DNA of 64,000 bases from an uncultured Isoptericola sp. (GTDB lineage Bacteria; Actinomycetota; Actinomycetes; Actinomycetales; Cellulomonadaceae), in contig CANMFP010000004.1 in assembly GCA_947497265.1 (NCBI GenBank), positions 124,001 to 188,000 of the forward strand. Reading direction: 5' to 3'. The stretch's first letter is position 1. The number at the start of each line of letters is the position of its first letter. A model generated the notes under the pieces. That model was not told the DNA's origin and did no database searches. It worked only from the letters and a program-made list of their open reading frames with translations. Below, piece after piece: positions 50,159 to 62,005 of this stretch. The translations under genes were made by a program, and so were the position numbers.

Positions 50159-51031
50159 ATGGGACGTGCGACGACGACGCCACGACCGGCACGCAGCATG
50201 GCGGGGCTCCTCGCCGTGCTCGTCGCGTCCGTGGGTGCCCTGCTCCTGCTGGCCCTGCGGCTCCGTGCAGTCGTGCCGACCGACGCCGACGCCGTGCGCT
50301 CCGCGCGCGTCGAGACGTGGGTCGAGCTGCTGGTCCTGACCGGCGGGACCGCCGGCGCCGCATGGATGCTCCTGAGCGTCCTCGCCGCGCTCGCGGGGGT
50401 CGCCGCCGTCCGGCGGGGTCGCTCCGACCGCACCGCCGAGACGATCGTGGGCCGGTGGGCGCCGGCGATCGTCCGCCGCCTCGCCCGGGGAGCCGTCGGG
50501 GCAGGGGTGGGTGCGGGTCTCGCGCTCGCGCCCAGCGCCGCGCTCGCCGACGAGCCGCCCGTGCCCGAGACCACGCCGGCCGTCGTGCTGCAGCTCGGCT
50601 GGGAGACGACCGGGAACACGACCGGAGCGGCCGACGAGACGCTGCCCGCACCTCCCCGGACCGCCGATCCCGAACCCGACGCCGAACCCGCCGAGCCTGC
50701 TGGACCTGCGGAGTCGGCGGAGCCCCCGCAGCCGGACCAACCGGTACAGCCGGACCAACCGGCGCAGCCCGCTGAGCCGGCCCAGACCACCGATGACGTC
50801 TCGCCCACCGTCACCAGCGCCCAGCGCACGTCGCACCAGGACGACGGCGCGCACGAGGTGGTCGTGAAGCGCGGCGACACGCTGTGGGACATCGCCGGCC
50901 GCGAGCTCCCGGACGACGCCTCCCCCGGCGACGTCCTGCGAGCCGTCACCTCGTGGCACCAGACCAACCGCGACGTGATCGGGGACGACCCCGACGTCAT
51001 CCTCCCTGGTCAGGTGCTCCGCGCGCCCTGA
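50159..51031 (+). CDS. Membrane protein with C-terminal LysM domain
   Basis: 290 residues. Membrane helices lie near 15-37 and 58-82, and a third hydrophobic stretch (about 108-130, LARGAVGAGVGAGLALAPSAALA) could be a helix or signal. A Pro/Glu/Ala/Gln linker with QPDQPVQPDQPAQP repeats (about 165-220) leads to a LysM domain (about 240-289, VVVKRGDTLWDIAGRELPDD to ILPGQVLRAP) for binding peptidoglycan or chitin-like glycans. GGAGG lies eight bases before the ATG. A rarely AT-rich stretch at 50085-50150 precedes it and probably carries the promoter. Confidence 0.88.
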   Translation: MGRATTTPRPARSMAGLLAVLVASVGALLLLALRLRAVVPTDADAVRSARVETWVELLVLTGGTAGAAWMLLSVLAALAGVAAVRRGRSDRTAETIVGRWAPAIVRRLARGAVGAGVGAGLALAPSAALADEPPVPETTPAVVLQLGWETTGNTTGAADETLPAPPRTADPEPDAEPAEPAGPAESAEPPQPDQPVQPDQPAQPAEPAQTTDDVSPTVTSAQRTSHQDDGAHEVVVKRGDTLWDIAGRELPDDASPGDVLRAVTSWHQTNRDVIGDDPDVILPGQVLRAP

Positions 51032-51084
51032 CGGACCGCCCACCGACGTCGACCTGCCCGGCCCTACCCGACACGGAGTGCCCC

Positions 51085-51627
51085 ATGACCACGACCACCT
51101 CAGAGAACCCCGACCCGACGGCCGCCTCCCGCCGGCTGCGCGTCGCGAGCCCGCCACGGGGTCGTCGTCCGGCGGCTCCCCCGAGCGCGTCCCGCCGCCC
51201 GGAGTCCCCGCGGCGCCTGCGTGTCGGCGCCGTCCCGTCCGATCCCGTGCCGGTGCCCGGTCGTCCCCTGCCCTCAGCACCGGCCGCGCCGTCGCGGCTG
51301 CCGGACCCGACGGCGATGTGCGGGTCGGTCGTGCGCGCCGCGGTCGAGGTCCTGCGGGGCGAGCGTCCCGCGGCCCACATCGCGCGCTGGGTGACCCCGC
51401 AGGTGCTGGACCAGCTGGTCCACCGTGCACGGCTCGTCCAGGCACGCCGCCGCGGGCCGCACACGGCGGTCCCCGTGTCGGTCCGACGGATCCGCACGGT
51501 CCGCCTCGGCGACAGCACCGCCGAGGCGACCGTCGTCCTGGAGGACGACGGTCGCGTCCGGGCGGCCGCCGTCCGGCTCGAGGCACGGCGCGGCGTGTGG
51601 CGCGTCGCGGTCCTCGAGCTCGGCTGA
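51085..51627 (+). CDS. Rv3235-family protein
   Basis: 180 residues: an Arg/Pro/Ser-rich disordered first half (1-70), then a compact domain with VVRAAVEVLRGERPAAHIARWV, LDQLVHRARL and a C-terminal strand pair (AAAVRLEARRGVWRVAVLEL). This is the pattern of the Rv3235 family found beside secA in actinobacteria; its function is unknown. GGAG precedes the ATG. It follows the LysM gene by 53 bases and converges on secA. Confidence 0.85.
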   Translation: MTTTTSENPDPTAASRRLRVASPPRGRRPAAPPSASRRPESPRRLRVGAVPSDPVPVPGRPLPSAPAAPSRLPDPTAMCGSVVRAAVEVLRGERPAAHIARWVTPQVLDQLVHRARLVQARRRGPHTAVPVSVRRIRTVRLGDSTAEATVVLEDDGRVRAAAVRLEARRGVWRVAVLELG

Positions 51628-51662
51628 GAAGCTCGCCCGAGACCGCTACGCCACCGGGCGGG

Positions 51663-54605
<2,943 letters not shown>

Positions 54606-54671
54606 GCAGTTCTCCCGTGTCGGTGGTGCCCGGGAAGCCTCCCGAGCCCGTTCGGTGGCGGCAACCGGGCC

Positions 54672-54691
54672 GGACGACGGCGCCGTCGTCC
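54672..54691. repeat. Perfect 20-bp palindrome in the secA leader
   Basis: GGACGACGGCGCCGTCGTCC, 67 bases before the secA start and about 18-37 bases downstream of a TAGGAT -10-like box. In RNA it would fold into a stable GC hairpin, and in DNA it is a symmetric binding site. Confidence 0.6.
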
Positions 54692-54708
54692 CGGTCGCAC
54701 CGCATGCC

Positions 54709-54714
54709 ATCCTA
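54709..54714 (-). promoter_or_regulatory. Possible -10 box of secA
   Basis: TAGGAT on the minus strand, about 104 bases before the secA GTG, in the gap to the upstream gene. No clear -35. Confidence 0.45.
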
Positions 54715-54760
54715 TTCCCCCGGGCCGAGGCGTGGGGCCAGGTTCGCGGCCGACGAAAAT

Positions 54761-56053
54761 CTAGGCCTCGGCCGCCGGTTGCCCGTGCGCCGCGGGCGGC
54801 GACGACGCCGACGACGCCGACGACGCGCGGACGTCGCTCAGCTCCGCGGTGAGCCCGGCGGCGAGGTCGCCGGCGGGTGCCACGGCCACCTCGGGCAGTC
54901 CGAGCCAGGTGGCCAGGAGCCGGAGCTCGGCCGCCAGCGCGGCCGGCGTCGAGCCGTCGCCGTGCGGCGTCCTGTGCGCGGCGACCACCCGCAGGACGCC
55001 GGCGGACCGATCGGCCTTGAGGTCGACCATCGCGGTGATCTGCTCGCCCTGGAGGAACGGCAGGACGTAATAGCCGAGCCGGCGCTGCGGCGCGGGGACG
55101 TAGATCTCGATGCGGTAGAACACGTCGAAGAGCGCCTCGAGCCGACGGCGCTCCCACACGAGCGGGTCGAACGGGCTGAGCAGCGCAGCCCCCGCGGCAC
55201 GTCGTGGCACCACGGCGTCCCGGTGCCGGTAGGTGGTTTCCGCCCAGCCGTCGACGGCCACGGGGACGAGGACACCGGCGTCGACCAGGTCCTCGAGCGC
55301 TCGCTGCGCGCGGGGGCCACGCAGCCTGAAGTAGTCACGGAAGCACCGGGCGGTGCCGACGCCGTGGGCACGGGCGCCCAGCTCGAGCAACCGACGCACC
55401 GCGTCGTCGTCGGAGACCTCAGGTGCGTGACGCAGGGCCGGGGGCAGCACCCGCTCGGACAGGTCGTAGCAGCGCTCGAACGCACCGTTGCGCCGGGCCG
55501 ACATGACCTCGCCGGTGAAGAACAGGTACTCGAGACAGCGCTTCGCCGTCGTCCAGTTCCAACCCCACTCGAGCCGGGAGCGCGGGGCCGTCCGGCCGGC
55601 CTTCTCGAGCTCGTCGTGGATCCGGCTCGCGGTGACGGGGCCGAGCTCGCTGACGAGCGAACGCACCAGGTCGAGCTCGTGCGCGTGGGCCTGCGGCACG
55701 GCGGAGATGGCCCCCCACGCCTCCCGCTCGTACGCCCGCCGACGCCACTCGAGCAACGGATACGTTGAGGTGGGGACGTAGGAGGCGACGTGCGCCCACG
55801 TCTCGACCAGGCGGCGCGGCGCTCGCCCGGCGGCCCGCTCCAGCAGCCCCGTGTCGTACGGACCCAGCCGGGAGAACACCGGGACCAGGTGGGCGCGCGC
55901 CAGCACGTTGACCGAGTCGATCTGCAGCAGGTTCAGCCGGTCCACGACGCCGGTGAGACGCCGCATCGTGACCGGCCCGTCGGGTCGTCCGCGGTCCAGA
56001 CCTTGCGCCCGCAGCGCGACCCGACGGGCCTCGGTGATCGACATCGACTCCAT
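54761..56053 (-). CDS. YcaQ-type DNA glycosylase (HTH_42 family)
   Basis: 430 residues of the AlkZ/YcaQ family, which unhooks interstrand crosslinks or excises bulky alkylated bases. The catalytic QxD motif of the YcaQ branch is present as Gln44-Ile-Asp46 in [24 protein letters not shown]. Tandem winged helices follow, and the C-terminal half has [26 protein letters not shown]. The last 30 residues are Ala/Ser-rich. The start is ATG 56053 or the ATG three codons later. Confidence 0.9.
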   Translation of the reverse strand: MESMSITEARRVALRAQGLDRGRPDGPVTMRRLTGVVDRLNLLQIDSVNVLARAHLVPVFSRLGPYDTGLLERAAGRAPRRLVETWAHVASYVPTSTYPLLEWRRRAYEREAWGAISAVPQAHAHELDLVRSLVSELGPVTASRIHDELEKAGRTAPRSRLEWGWNWTTAKRCLEYLFFTGEVMSARRNGAFERCYDLSERVLPPALRHAPEVSDDDAVRRLLELGARAHGVGTARCFRDYFRLRGPRAQRALEDLVDAGVLVPVAVDGWAETTYRHRDAVVPRRAAGAALLSPFDPLVWERRRLEALFDVFYRIEIYVPAPQRRLGYYVLPFLQGEQITAMVDLKADRSAGVLRVVAAHRTPHGDGSTPAALAAELRLLATWLGLPEVAVAPAGDLAAGLTAELSDVRASSASSASSPPAAHGQPAAEA

Positions 56054-56100
56054 GCCGGCATCCTGCACCCCGACACCGACACGGAGCCGGGTTCACGTCA

Positions 56101-56760
56101 TCACGTCAGCGAGGACACCGGCGCCGCCCCGCTGCACGTCGCGTCGAGCTCGATGACGCCGTACGTCCAGCCGCGGCGTCGGTACACGGCGGCCGGGCGG
56201 GCCGACTCCTTGTCGATGAACAGGAAGAAGTCGTGACCGACGAGCTCCATGTGCTCGACGGCCTCGTCGGCGGTCATCGGTTCACCGCGGTGGAGCTTCT
56301 GTCGGATCACCACGGGCGAGTCGCCGAGCTGGTACTCGACGGAGTCCCCCGGCGTGGAGAGCGGGGCCGGCTCGGTGCGCGGCTCGGGCTGCGCGGCCAG
56401 GACCACGTCGTAGGGGCGCACGTCCACCGGCGGCGAGACGCCCGGTCCGCGGCGACGGTGGTCCTTGCGCCGGTCACGGGAGCGGCGGAGCCGCTCGCTG
56501 AGCTTGTCGATCGCGAGGTCGAGAGCGGCGAAGCGGTCGTCCGCGGCCGCCTCCGCCCGAATCACGGGCCCCTTGTCCCGCACGGTCAGCTCCACCCGCT
56601 CGCTCTGGTCGGCGAGTCGTGGGTTCTTCTCGTGCGTGACCTCCACGTCCACGCGGCGCGCGTTCGGCGCGAGCTGCGTGACCTTGGCGAGCTTGTCCTC
56701 CACGTGGTCACGGAACCGGTCCGTGACGTCCGTGTGCCTGCCGACGACGGCGATCTCCAT
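56101..56760 (-). CDS. hpf: Long ribosome hibernation promoting factor
   Basis: 219 residues: an N-terminal HPF/YfiA domain (1-105, MEIAVVGRHTDVTDRFRDHV to ALDLAIDKLSERLRRS), a basic linker, and the C-terminal dimerisation domain of long HPF (about 150-205, VVIRQKLHRGEPMTADEAVE and FFLFIDKESARPAAVYRRRG). Long HPF pairs 70S ribosomes into inactive 100S dimers. The frame is open upstream, but the conserved start is the ATG at 56760. It lies between comF and the YcaQ-type gene, close to secA as in many Gram-positives. Confidence 0.95.
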   Translation of the reverse strand: MEIAVVGRHTDVTDRFRDHVEDKLAKVTQLAPNARRVDVEVTHEKNPRLADQSERVELTVRDKGPVIRAEAAADDRFAALDLAIDKLSERLRRSRDRRKDHRRRGPGVSPPVDVRPYDVVLAAQPEPRTEPAPLSTPGDSVEYQLGDSPVVIRQKLHRGEPMTADEAVEHMELVGHDFFLFIDKESARPAAVYRRRGWTYGVIELDATCSGAAPVSSLT

Positions 56761-56947
56761 CGTGTTGCTCCACTTCGTCGTGGGCCGCTCCTGCTGCATC
56801 CTTCGGGCGGCCCTCGTGTGCTTCTGGGCACCGCGGTGGGTGCCGGTCCTGGCACCACCTCCCGGTCGCCGGATCACCTGCCCGGCCCGCTCGTGGGATG
56901 CGGCGATCGCTCCGCTCTCGCGGTCCGCTCGCCGTCGGGTTCCCAGG

Positions 56948-57706
56948 TTATCCCAACGCGTCGACGGGGTGAACCTCTGGCGACGTCGCGTCGTGGGGAG
57001 ATTCGGTGACAGCCCCCGGCGGTGGTGTCGCGGCCAGCACGAGACCGGCCAGGACGACGGCGCCGACCGAGGTCAGCGCCCGCTCGGAGGCTGCGAGGGT
57101 GGCCCCGGTGGTCAGGACGTCGTCGACCAGGACGCAGAGCGATCCCTCGGTGCGTCGGCGCGCGGCGACCGAGGCGTCGAGGTTGCGTCCGCGGGCGCGC
57201 GCCCCCAGGCCGACCTGGTCGCGCGTCGAACGACGGCGTCGCAGCCCCGGTACGACGGCGGCGCCCACCCCGCCGGTGCGCAGCCCGGCCGCGACCGCGC
57301 CGGCCAGCACGCCGACCGGCTCCCGGCCCCGGCGCAGCCGCGCCCCCGGTGCCGACGGCGCCGGGACGACCAGCACGCCCGCGTCGCCGACGGCGGACCG
57401 CACGAGCGGTGCCAGCTCTGCCGCGGCGTCGTGCAGCGCCGGGGCGAGCAGAGCGTCGAGGTCGGCGCGCTCCCGGTCCTTCCAGGCGACGACGACGTCA
57501 CGCACCGGACCCGCGTAGTCGCACACGGCCCAGACCGGCAGTGGCGGGACGCCGTCCATGCGGTCGAGGCGTGGGGCGCCGTCCTCGACACGGCGCAGCG
57601 GCATGCCCACGACGGCCGCCGCGCACGAGGAGCAGCACCGCACGTCGTAGGACCCGCAGCCCGGGCACGACACGGGGACCACGAGGCGAGCCAGTCGGGT
57701 GAGCAT
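56948..57706 (-). CDS. ComF family phosphoribosyltransferase-like protein
   Basis: 252 residues: an N-terminal double zinc-finger region (CPGCGSYDVRCCSSC), a linker domain with WAVCDYAGPVRDVVVAWKDR, then the type I PRTase domain with the PRPP loop CVLVDDVLTTGATLAASERA. In transformable bacteria ComFC assists DNA uptake; in actinobacteria its role is unproven. ATG at 57706; the long upstream frame lies within lpqB and is a shadow. Confidence 0.92.
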   Translation of the reverse strand: MLTRLARLVVPVSCPGCGSYDVRCCSSCAAAVVGMPLRRVEDGAPRLDRMDGVPPLPVWAVCDYAGPVRDVVVAWKDRERADLDALLAPALHDAAAELAPLVRSAVGDAGVLVVPAPSAPGARLRRGREPVGVLAGAVAAGLRTGGVGAAVVPGLRRRRSTRDQVGLGARARGRNLDASVAARRRTEGSLCVLVDDVLTTGATLAASERALTSVGAVVLAGLVLAATPPPGAVTESPHDATSPEVHPVDALG

Positions 57707-57795
57707 GACGCCAGGGTGCGCGGCACCGCGCCGCACCGGGCGGCTCTGGCACCGGACGGTGGACGGCGGGCGACCGTGGACGGCTTCCGGCCCGG

Positions 57796-59517
57796 TCATC
57801 CCGGGTAGGCGACCGCCACGACGTCCTCGGAGACCACGGGCCAGAGGGCCGCGCTCTGCCGCACGAACAGCGTCCCGTCGGCGTCCAGCGCGAGCGTCGG
57901 GCTCGCCCCGACGCCGGCCGCGAGCGCCGTGGGCACGGCCGTCGTCGCCAACGGGCGCGTCAGCCCGTCGTTCGACCCGGCGAGACCGCCGACGCCCGCG
58001 GCGAACAGTCCCCGCGTGCCGTCCGGGTCCCGTGCCAGCAGCTGGAGGGTGGACTCCTCCGACCAGTCGACAGCCTCGGCGGAGGCCACCGGCCCGCCGA
58101 CGCGCACGGGTGCCGACAACCCGGTGGGGACGTCCTCGGCGTCGCGCTCGATCGCCGCGACCCAGACCTCGGGCCCGTCGGGCCCGTCGGTGACGAGGGC
58201 GATGCGGGCGCCCTCGGGTGCCACGCGCAGAGAACGCACCGACAGGTCGGCCAACCACTCGGCCTCGACCGGCACCACGCCACCGGTGGGCAGGGCGACC
58301 CGCAGGTCGCCGCCCACAGCCGTCCAGACCGTCCCGAAGCGGTCGACCGACGGCGGGACCAGCTCGGGCCCGGCGAGCAGCTCGGACCGGCCCTCCTCGC
58401 CGAGCCGGACCAGCCGTACGGAACCGTCCCGCACCACGATGGACCCGCCGGTCCCCACGGCGACGGCGGTCACGTCGAGCCCCGCGACGTCCTGCGGCTC
58501 GGCCAGGTCCGTCAGCTCACGGCCGACGACCCGGCGCAGCGCCTGGCCCTCCTCGGTGTCCAGCACGGCGACCGCGTCCCCCACGGTGACGGGCCGCGAC
58601 GGCTCGGCCGCCGACGTCGCCGCCAGCGGCGAGGTGCCGGACGAGAGCACCACCGTGCGGCCGTCTCCCTCCCGCAGGGTCGCCTCGAGCTGGGCCACGA
58701 GCAGCGCCCTGTCGTCCGGCGGGGCGGTGGTGATCGCCGAGGTGAGGCTCACGTCGATCGTGCCGTCGTCCGCGACCGTCACCGCGTCGATCGCCAGGGT
58801 GGCGCCGTCAGGGACCACCGAGATCGTCGACTGCGCGAGCCGTTCCGGCGGTCCGTCGAGGATCGCCTGGGTCGCGCCGGTTCGCCACGACTGCCCCGGG
58901 TACCAGCGCACGTCGGGGACCCACCACTCGCGGTCCGACGTCGGGTAGTACAGCGAGGTCCGGTGGAACGCGTTCCCGAGGAAGTCGGCCAGCACGAGCA
59001 TCCCGTCCTCGAGCCCGCTGATGCGCCACTGTCCGTCGTCGCCCCGTGTCAGGTCGAACGCCACCTCGACGACGCTGGGTTCGGCCAGCTCCGAGTAGAC
59101 GCCCGACTCGTCGAGGGACGCGACGACGGTGGCCTCGCCGCGCACCGACGTCTCGACGGTGGACTCGTCGAACTCCTCGACGGTCCACCGGGGGTACTCC
59201 GACAGCACCAGGACCTGCGTGTACTCGTCCCACGCGGACCAGGCCACCGGCGTCGTGTACTCCTTCGCGATGTCGAGCGTCGCGGCCGACGCCGGACCGA
59301 ACTGGGCCGCGCTCACGAACCCCTGGACGATCTGCTCGGGGCTGGCGTCCATCGCCGGGCCCTGCACGTCGAAGCCCAGGTCGCTGGCGCTGTCGACCTC
59401 GGCGGAACCCTCCATGACGCCGCCCGTGGTGGGGATGCTCGCGCACGCCCCGACCGACGACACCAGCACGGCGGCGCAGAGGGCCCGCGCGAGGCGCCGG
59501 CGGATCCCGTGGTTCAT
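57796..59517 (-). CDS. lpqB: Lipoprotein LpqB
   Basis: Surface lipoprotein that modulates the MtrAB signal. 573 residues: signal peptide with lipobox VGAC (Cys at about 25, in AVLVSSVGACASIPTTGG), a tandem GerMN-like region (about 40-290), then a beta-propeller-like C-terminal half (about 310-560). The start shares one base with the mtrB stop (TGATG), so it is made together with its partner kinase. The frame also opens far upstream inside mtrB, which is a shadow. Confidence 0.95.
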   Translation of the reverse strand: MNHGIRRRLARALCAAVLVSSVGACASIPTTGGVMEGSAEVDSASDLGFDVQGPAMDASPEQIVQGFVSAAQFGPASAATLDIAKEYTTPVAWSAWDEYTQVLVLSEYPRWTVEEFDESTVETSVRGEATVVASLDESGVYSELAEPSVVEVAFDLTRGDDGQWRISGLEDGMLVLADFLGNAFHRTSLYYPTSDREWWVPDVRWYPGQSWRTGATQAILDGPPERLAQSTISVVPDGATLAIDAVTVADDGTIDVSLTSAITTAPPDDRALLVAQLEATLREGDGRTVVLSSGTSPLAATSAAEPSRPVTVGDAVAVLDTEEGQALRRVVGRELTDLAEPQDVAGLDVTAVAVGTGGSIVVRDGSVRLVRLGEEGRSELLAGPELVPPSVDRFGTVWTAVGGDLRVALPTGGVVPVEAEWLADLSVRSLRVAPEGARIALVTDGPDGPEVWVAAIERDAEDVPTGLSAPVRVGGPVASAEAVDWSEESTLQLLARDPDGTRGLFAAGVGGLAGSNDGLTRPLATTAVPTALAAGVGASPTLALDADGTLFVRQSAALWPVVSEDVVAVAYPG

Positions 59518-61217
59518 CAGGACTCCTCCTCGGACGGCAGGTCGGGGATGGCGGTGGGCGTGGGACCGGTCGGCGGGTTCACGACGGGCACCTGGCCCGT
59601 GGGGACGTGCTGCCCGCCGGAGCGCGACGGCCCCTCGACCGGCAGCGGCGGGCGGTCGATCTCGATCCCCGCGCGCCGCGGCAGGGTCAGCCGGAAGCTC
59701 GCGCCGTGGCCGGGCCGCCCCCAGGCGTCCAGACGTCCGCCGTGCAGCCGGGCGTCCTCCTGCGAGATGGACAGGCCGAGACCCGTGCCCCCCGTCGTCC
59801 GGGCCCGTGCCGGGTCCGCCCGCCAGAACCGGTCGAAGACGCGGCTGAGCTGTTCCGTGGTCAGACCCACGCCGTGGTCGCGCACCACGACCGCGACGGC
59901 CCGGGCGTCCTGGCCGACCGTGATCTCCACCGGGTTGCCCTCCGCGTGCTCGATGGCGTTCACCACGAGGTTGCGCAGGATCCGCTCGACCCGGCGAGGG
60001 TCGATGTCCGCCGTCGTGCGCGTGTCGGGCATGTCCACCGAGAGGAAGACGGACTTGCGCTCGGCGAGCGGGGCGCACGTGTCGACGACGGCCGTGACCA
60101 CGCTGCGCAGGTCCTGCTGCTCGACGTCGAGCACGGCCGCGCCGGCGTCGAACCTGCTGATCTCGAGCAGGTCGGTCAGGAGCTCCTCGAACCGGTCGAG
60201 CTGCGTCTGCAGCAGCTCCGCGGACCGTCGCGCGGACGGCTCGAGGTCGGCGCGCGCGGTGTGGATGATCTCGCCCGCCATGCGGATCGTCGTCAGCGGG
60301 GTCCGCAGCTCGTGCGAGACGTCGGAGACGAACCGTCGCTGCGCGGCGGACAGCTCCTCCATCCGGGCGATCTGCTCCTCGAGGTTGTCCGCCATCTCGT
60401 TGAACGTCCGCGCGAGCGTCGCCAGCTCGTCCTGGCCCCGCGACCCGGGGACACGGACGTCGAGGTGCCCCTCGCCGAGCCGGGCCGCCGCGGTGGCGGC
60501 CCGGCGCACGGGAGCGACCGTCTGCCGGGTGACCGTCCACGTCAGCAGGCCGATCATGGCCAGGATCACCACCGAGCCGAGCGCCAGGGTCCGCTGGACG
60601 AACCCCAACGTCTCCTGCTCCGAGGCCAGCGAGTAGAGCGCGTAGAGCTCGAAGGTGCCGGCCGACGGCAGGTCGACGGTGGCCCCGACCACGACGCCGG
60701 GCTCCTCGGCACCCGACCCCGTGAAGTCGGCGGGGATCGGCACCGACTGCAGCACCTGGTCCCCCGTGGCGAGCGTCGCGGCGCGCAGCTCCGGGGTGAC
60801 GACCTCGCTGACCGCCAGTCCCTGGCGCGACGACGAGTCGACGAGGGGCAGCTGCTGCTCGGGCGCCTGGCGCAGGAAGTAGTCCTGCGCGCTCGAGCCC
60901 CCGGCGCTCAACGACAGGATGACGTCGCGCAGCAGGGCCTGCTGCTCGCCGGTCTGCGTCGCGGCCGTCGCGGCGAGCCGGGTGCGCACCTCCTGGATCA
61001 CGGCGGCGTTCTCGCGCTCGACCTGGTCCAGGCGCTGGTCGAAGAGACCGTCTCGGATCGAGAACGACAGGTAGACGCCGAGGACGGCGACGGCCAGCAC
61101 GCCGAGCGCGACCGCAGAGGTGACCACGCGCACCTGCATCGAGGAGCGCCAGCGGTGCACGAGCGACCGGGCACCTCGGACGAGGGCGTCGGTCGCACGG
61201 ACGTCAGCGGGCGGCAC
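59517..61217 (-). CDS. mtrB: Sensor histidine kinase MtrB
   Basis: Kinase of the essential MtrAB system that controls cell-wall hydrolases and osmoprotection in actinobacteria. 566 residues: helix 1 (about 29-50), a large extracellular domain (51-208), helix 2 (about 209-229), HAMP, HisKA with His302 in VSDVSHELRTPLTTIR, HATPase with VVNAIEHAEG and GGTGLGLSISQ, and a Pro-rich tail (PPTGPTPTAIPD). GTG start at 61217, overlapping mtrA by 14 bases. Confidence 0.96.
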   Translation of the reverse strand: MPPADVRATDALVRGARSLVHRWRSSMQVRVVTSAVALGVLAVAVLGVYLSFSIRDGLFDQRLDQVERENAAVIQEVRTRLAATAATQTGEQQALLRDVILSLSAGGSSAQDYFLRQAPEQQLPLVDSSSRQGLAVSEVVTPELRAATLATGDQVLQSVPIPADFTGSGAEEPGVVVGATVDLPSAGTFELYALYSLASEQETLGFVQRTLALGSVVILAMIGLLTWTVTRQTVAPVRRAATAAARLGEGHLDVRVPGSRGQDELATLARTFNEMADNLEEQIARMEELSAAQRRFVSDVSHELRTPLTTIRMAGEIIHTARADLEPSARRSAELLQTQLDRFEELLTDLLEISRFDAGAAVLDVEQQDLRSVVTAVVDTCAPLAERKSVFLSVDMPDTRTTADIDPRRVERILRNLVVNAIEHAEGNPVEITVGQDARAVAVVVRDHGVGLTTEQLSRVFDRFWRADPARARTTGGTGLGLSISQEDARLHGGRLDAWGRPGHGASFRLTLPRRAGIEIDRPPLPVEGPSRSGGQHVPTGQVPVVNPPTGPTPTAIPDLPSEEES

Positions 61218-61884
61218 CGGCCTTGTAGCCCACCCCGCGCACGGTCTGCACGACCTCGGGGTTCTCCGGGTCCTTCTCGATCTTGGAGCGCAGGCGCTGC
61301 ACGTGGACGTTCACCAGGCGGGTGTCGGCGCTGTGCCGGTATCCCCAGACCTTCTCGAGGAGCACCTCGCGGGTGAAGACCTGCCAGGGCTTGCGCGCGA
61401 GCTCGACGAGCAGATCGAACTCGAGCGGGGTGAGGCTGATCCGCTCCCCGTCGCGGGTGACGGTGTGCCCTGTGACGTCGATCTCGATGTCGCCGATCTT
61501 GAGGCGCTCCGGACCGGGCTCGTCGGAACGGCGCAGCCGGGCCCGCACGCGGGCGACGAGCTCCTTGGGCTTGAACGGCTTGGTGACGTAGTCGTCGGCA
61601 CCGGACTCGAGGCCGAGCACCACGTCGACGGTGTCCGTCTTCGCGGTGAGCATGATGATGGGGATGCCGGACTCGGCACGGATCTCCCGAGCGATCTCGA
61701 TACCGTCCTTGCCCGGCAGCATGAGATCGAGCAGGACGAGGTCGGGCTGGGTCGACCGGAACATGCCGATGGCGGCATCGCCGTCCGAGCAGAAGCTCAG
61801 ATCGAGCCCTTCGGACTCCAGGACGATGCCGATCATCTCGGCGAGGGCAGTGTCGTCGTCGACCACCAGGACGCGGGACTTCAT
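61204..61884 (-). CDS. mtrA: Response regulator MtrA
   Basis: 226 residues of the OmpR type: acidic Asp9/Asp10, phospho-acceptor Asp53 in LVLLDLMLPGKDG, Lys102 in VTKPFKPKEL, and winged helix with LTPLEFDLLVELARKPWQVF and RLVNVHVQRLRSKIEKDPENP, close to mycobacterial MtrA. The start is the ATG at 61884; an in-frame extension upstream is not conserved. A CAGACT box six bases before the ATG suggests a leaderless transcript. Confidence 0.97.
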   Translation of the reverse strand: MKSRVLVVDDDTALAEMIGIVLESEGLDLSFCSDGDAAIGMFRSTQPDLVLLDLMLPGKDGIEIAREIRAESGIPIIMLTAKTDTVDVVLGLESGADDYVTKPFKPKELVARVRARLRRSDEPGPERLKIGDIEIDVTGHTVTRDGERISLTPLEFDLLVELARKPWQVFTREVLLEKVWGYRHSADTRLVNVHVQRLRSKIEKDPENPEVVQTVRGVGYKAGAAR

Positions 61885-62005
61885 GCGCACAGTCTGCCAG
61901 GGTCCACAGCGTTCCGTGCCGGGCCGCGCCCTGAGGGCCGTGAACGCTATAGGGTCGTGGCGGTCACGCACCCGTCCAGCCAGCCGTGCCCCAGGAGGCA
62001 GCAGC

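Noticed and set aside
54606-54710. A longer SecA starting at the ATG 54710
   Set aside because: The ATG overlaps the TAGGAT box, and SecA proteins of this group begin at the PAILEKILR run.
54723-54773. Inverted repeat of nine bases over the end of the YcaQ-type gene as a terminator
   Set aside because: The loop is 33 bases and one arm is coding, so the stem is weak compared with the other terminators here.
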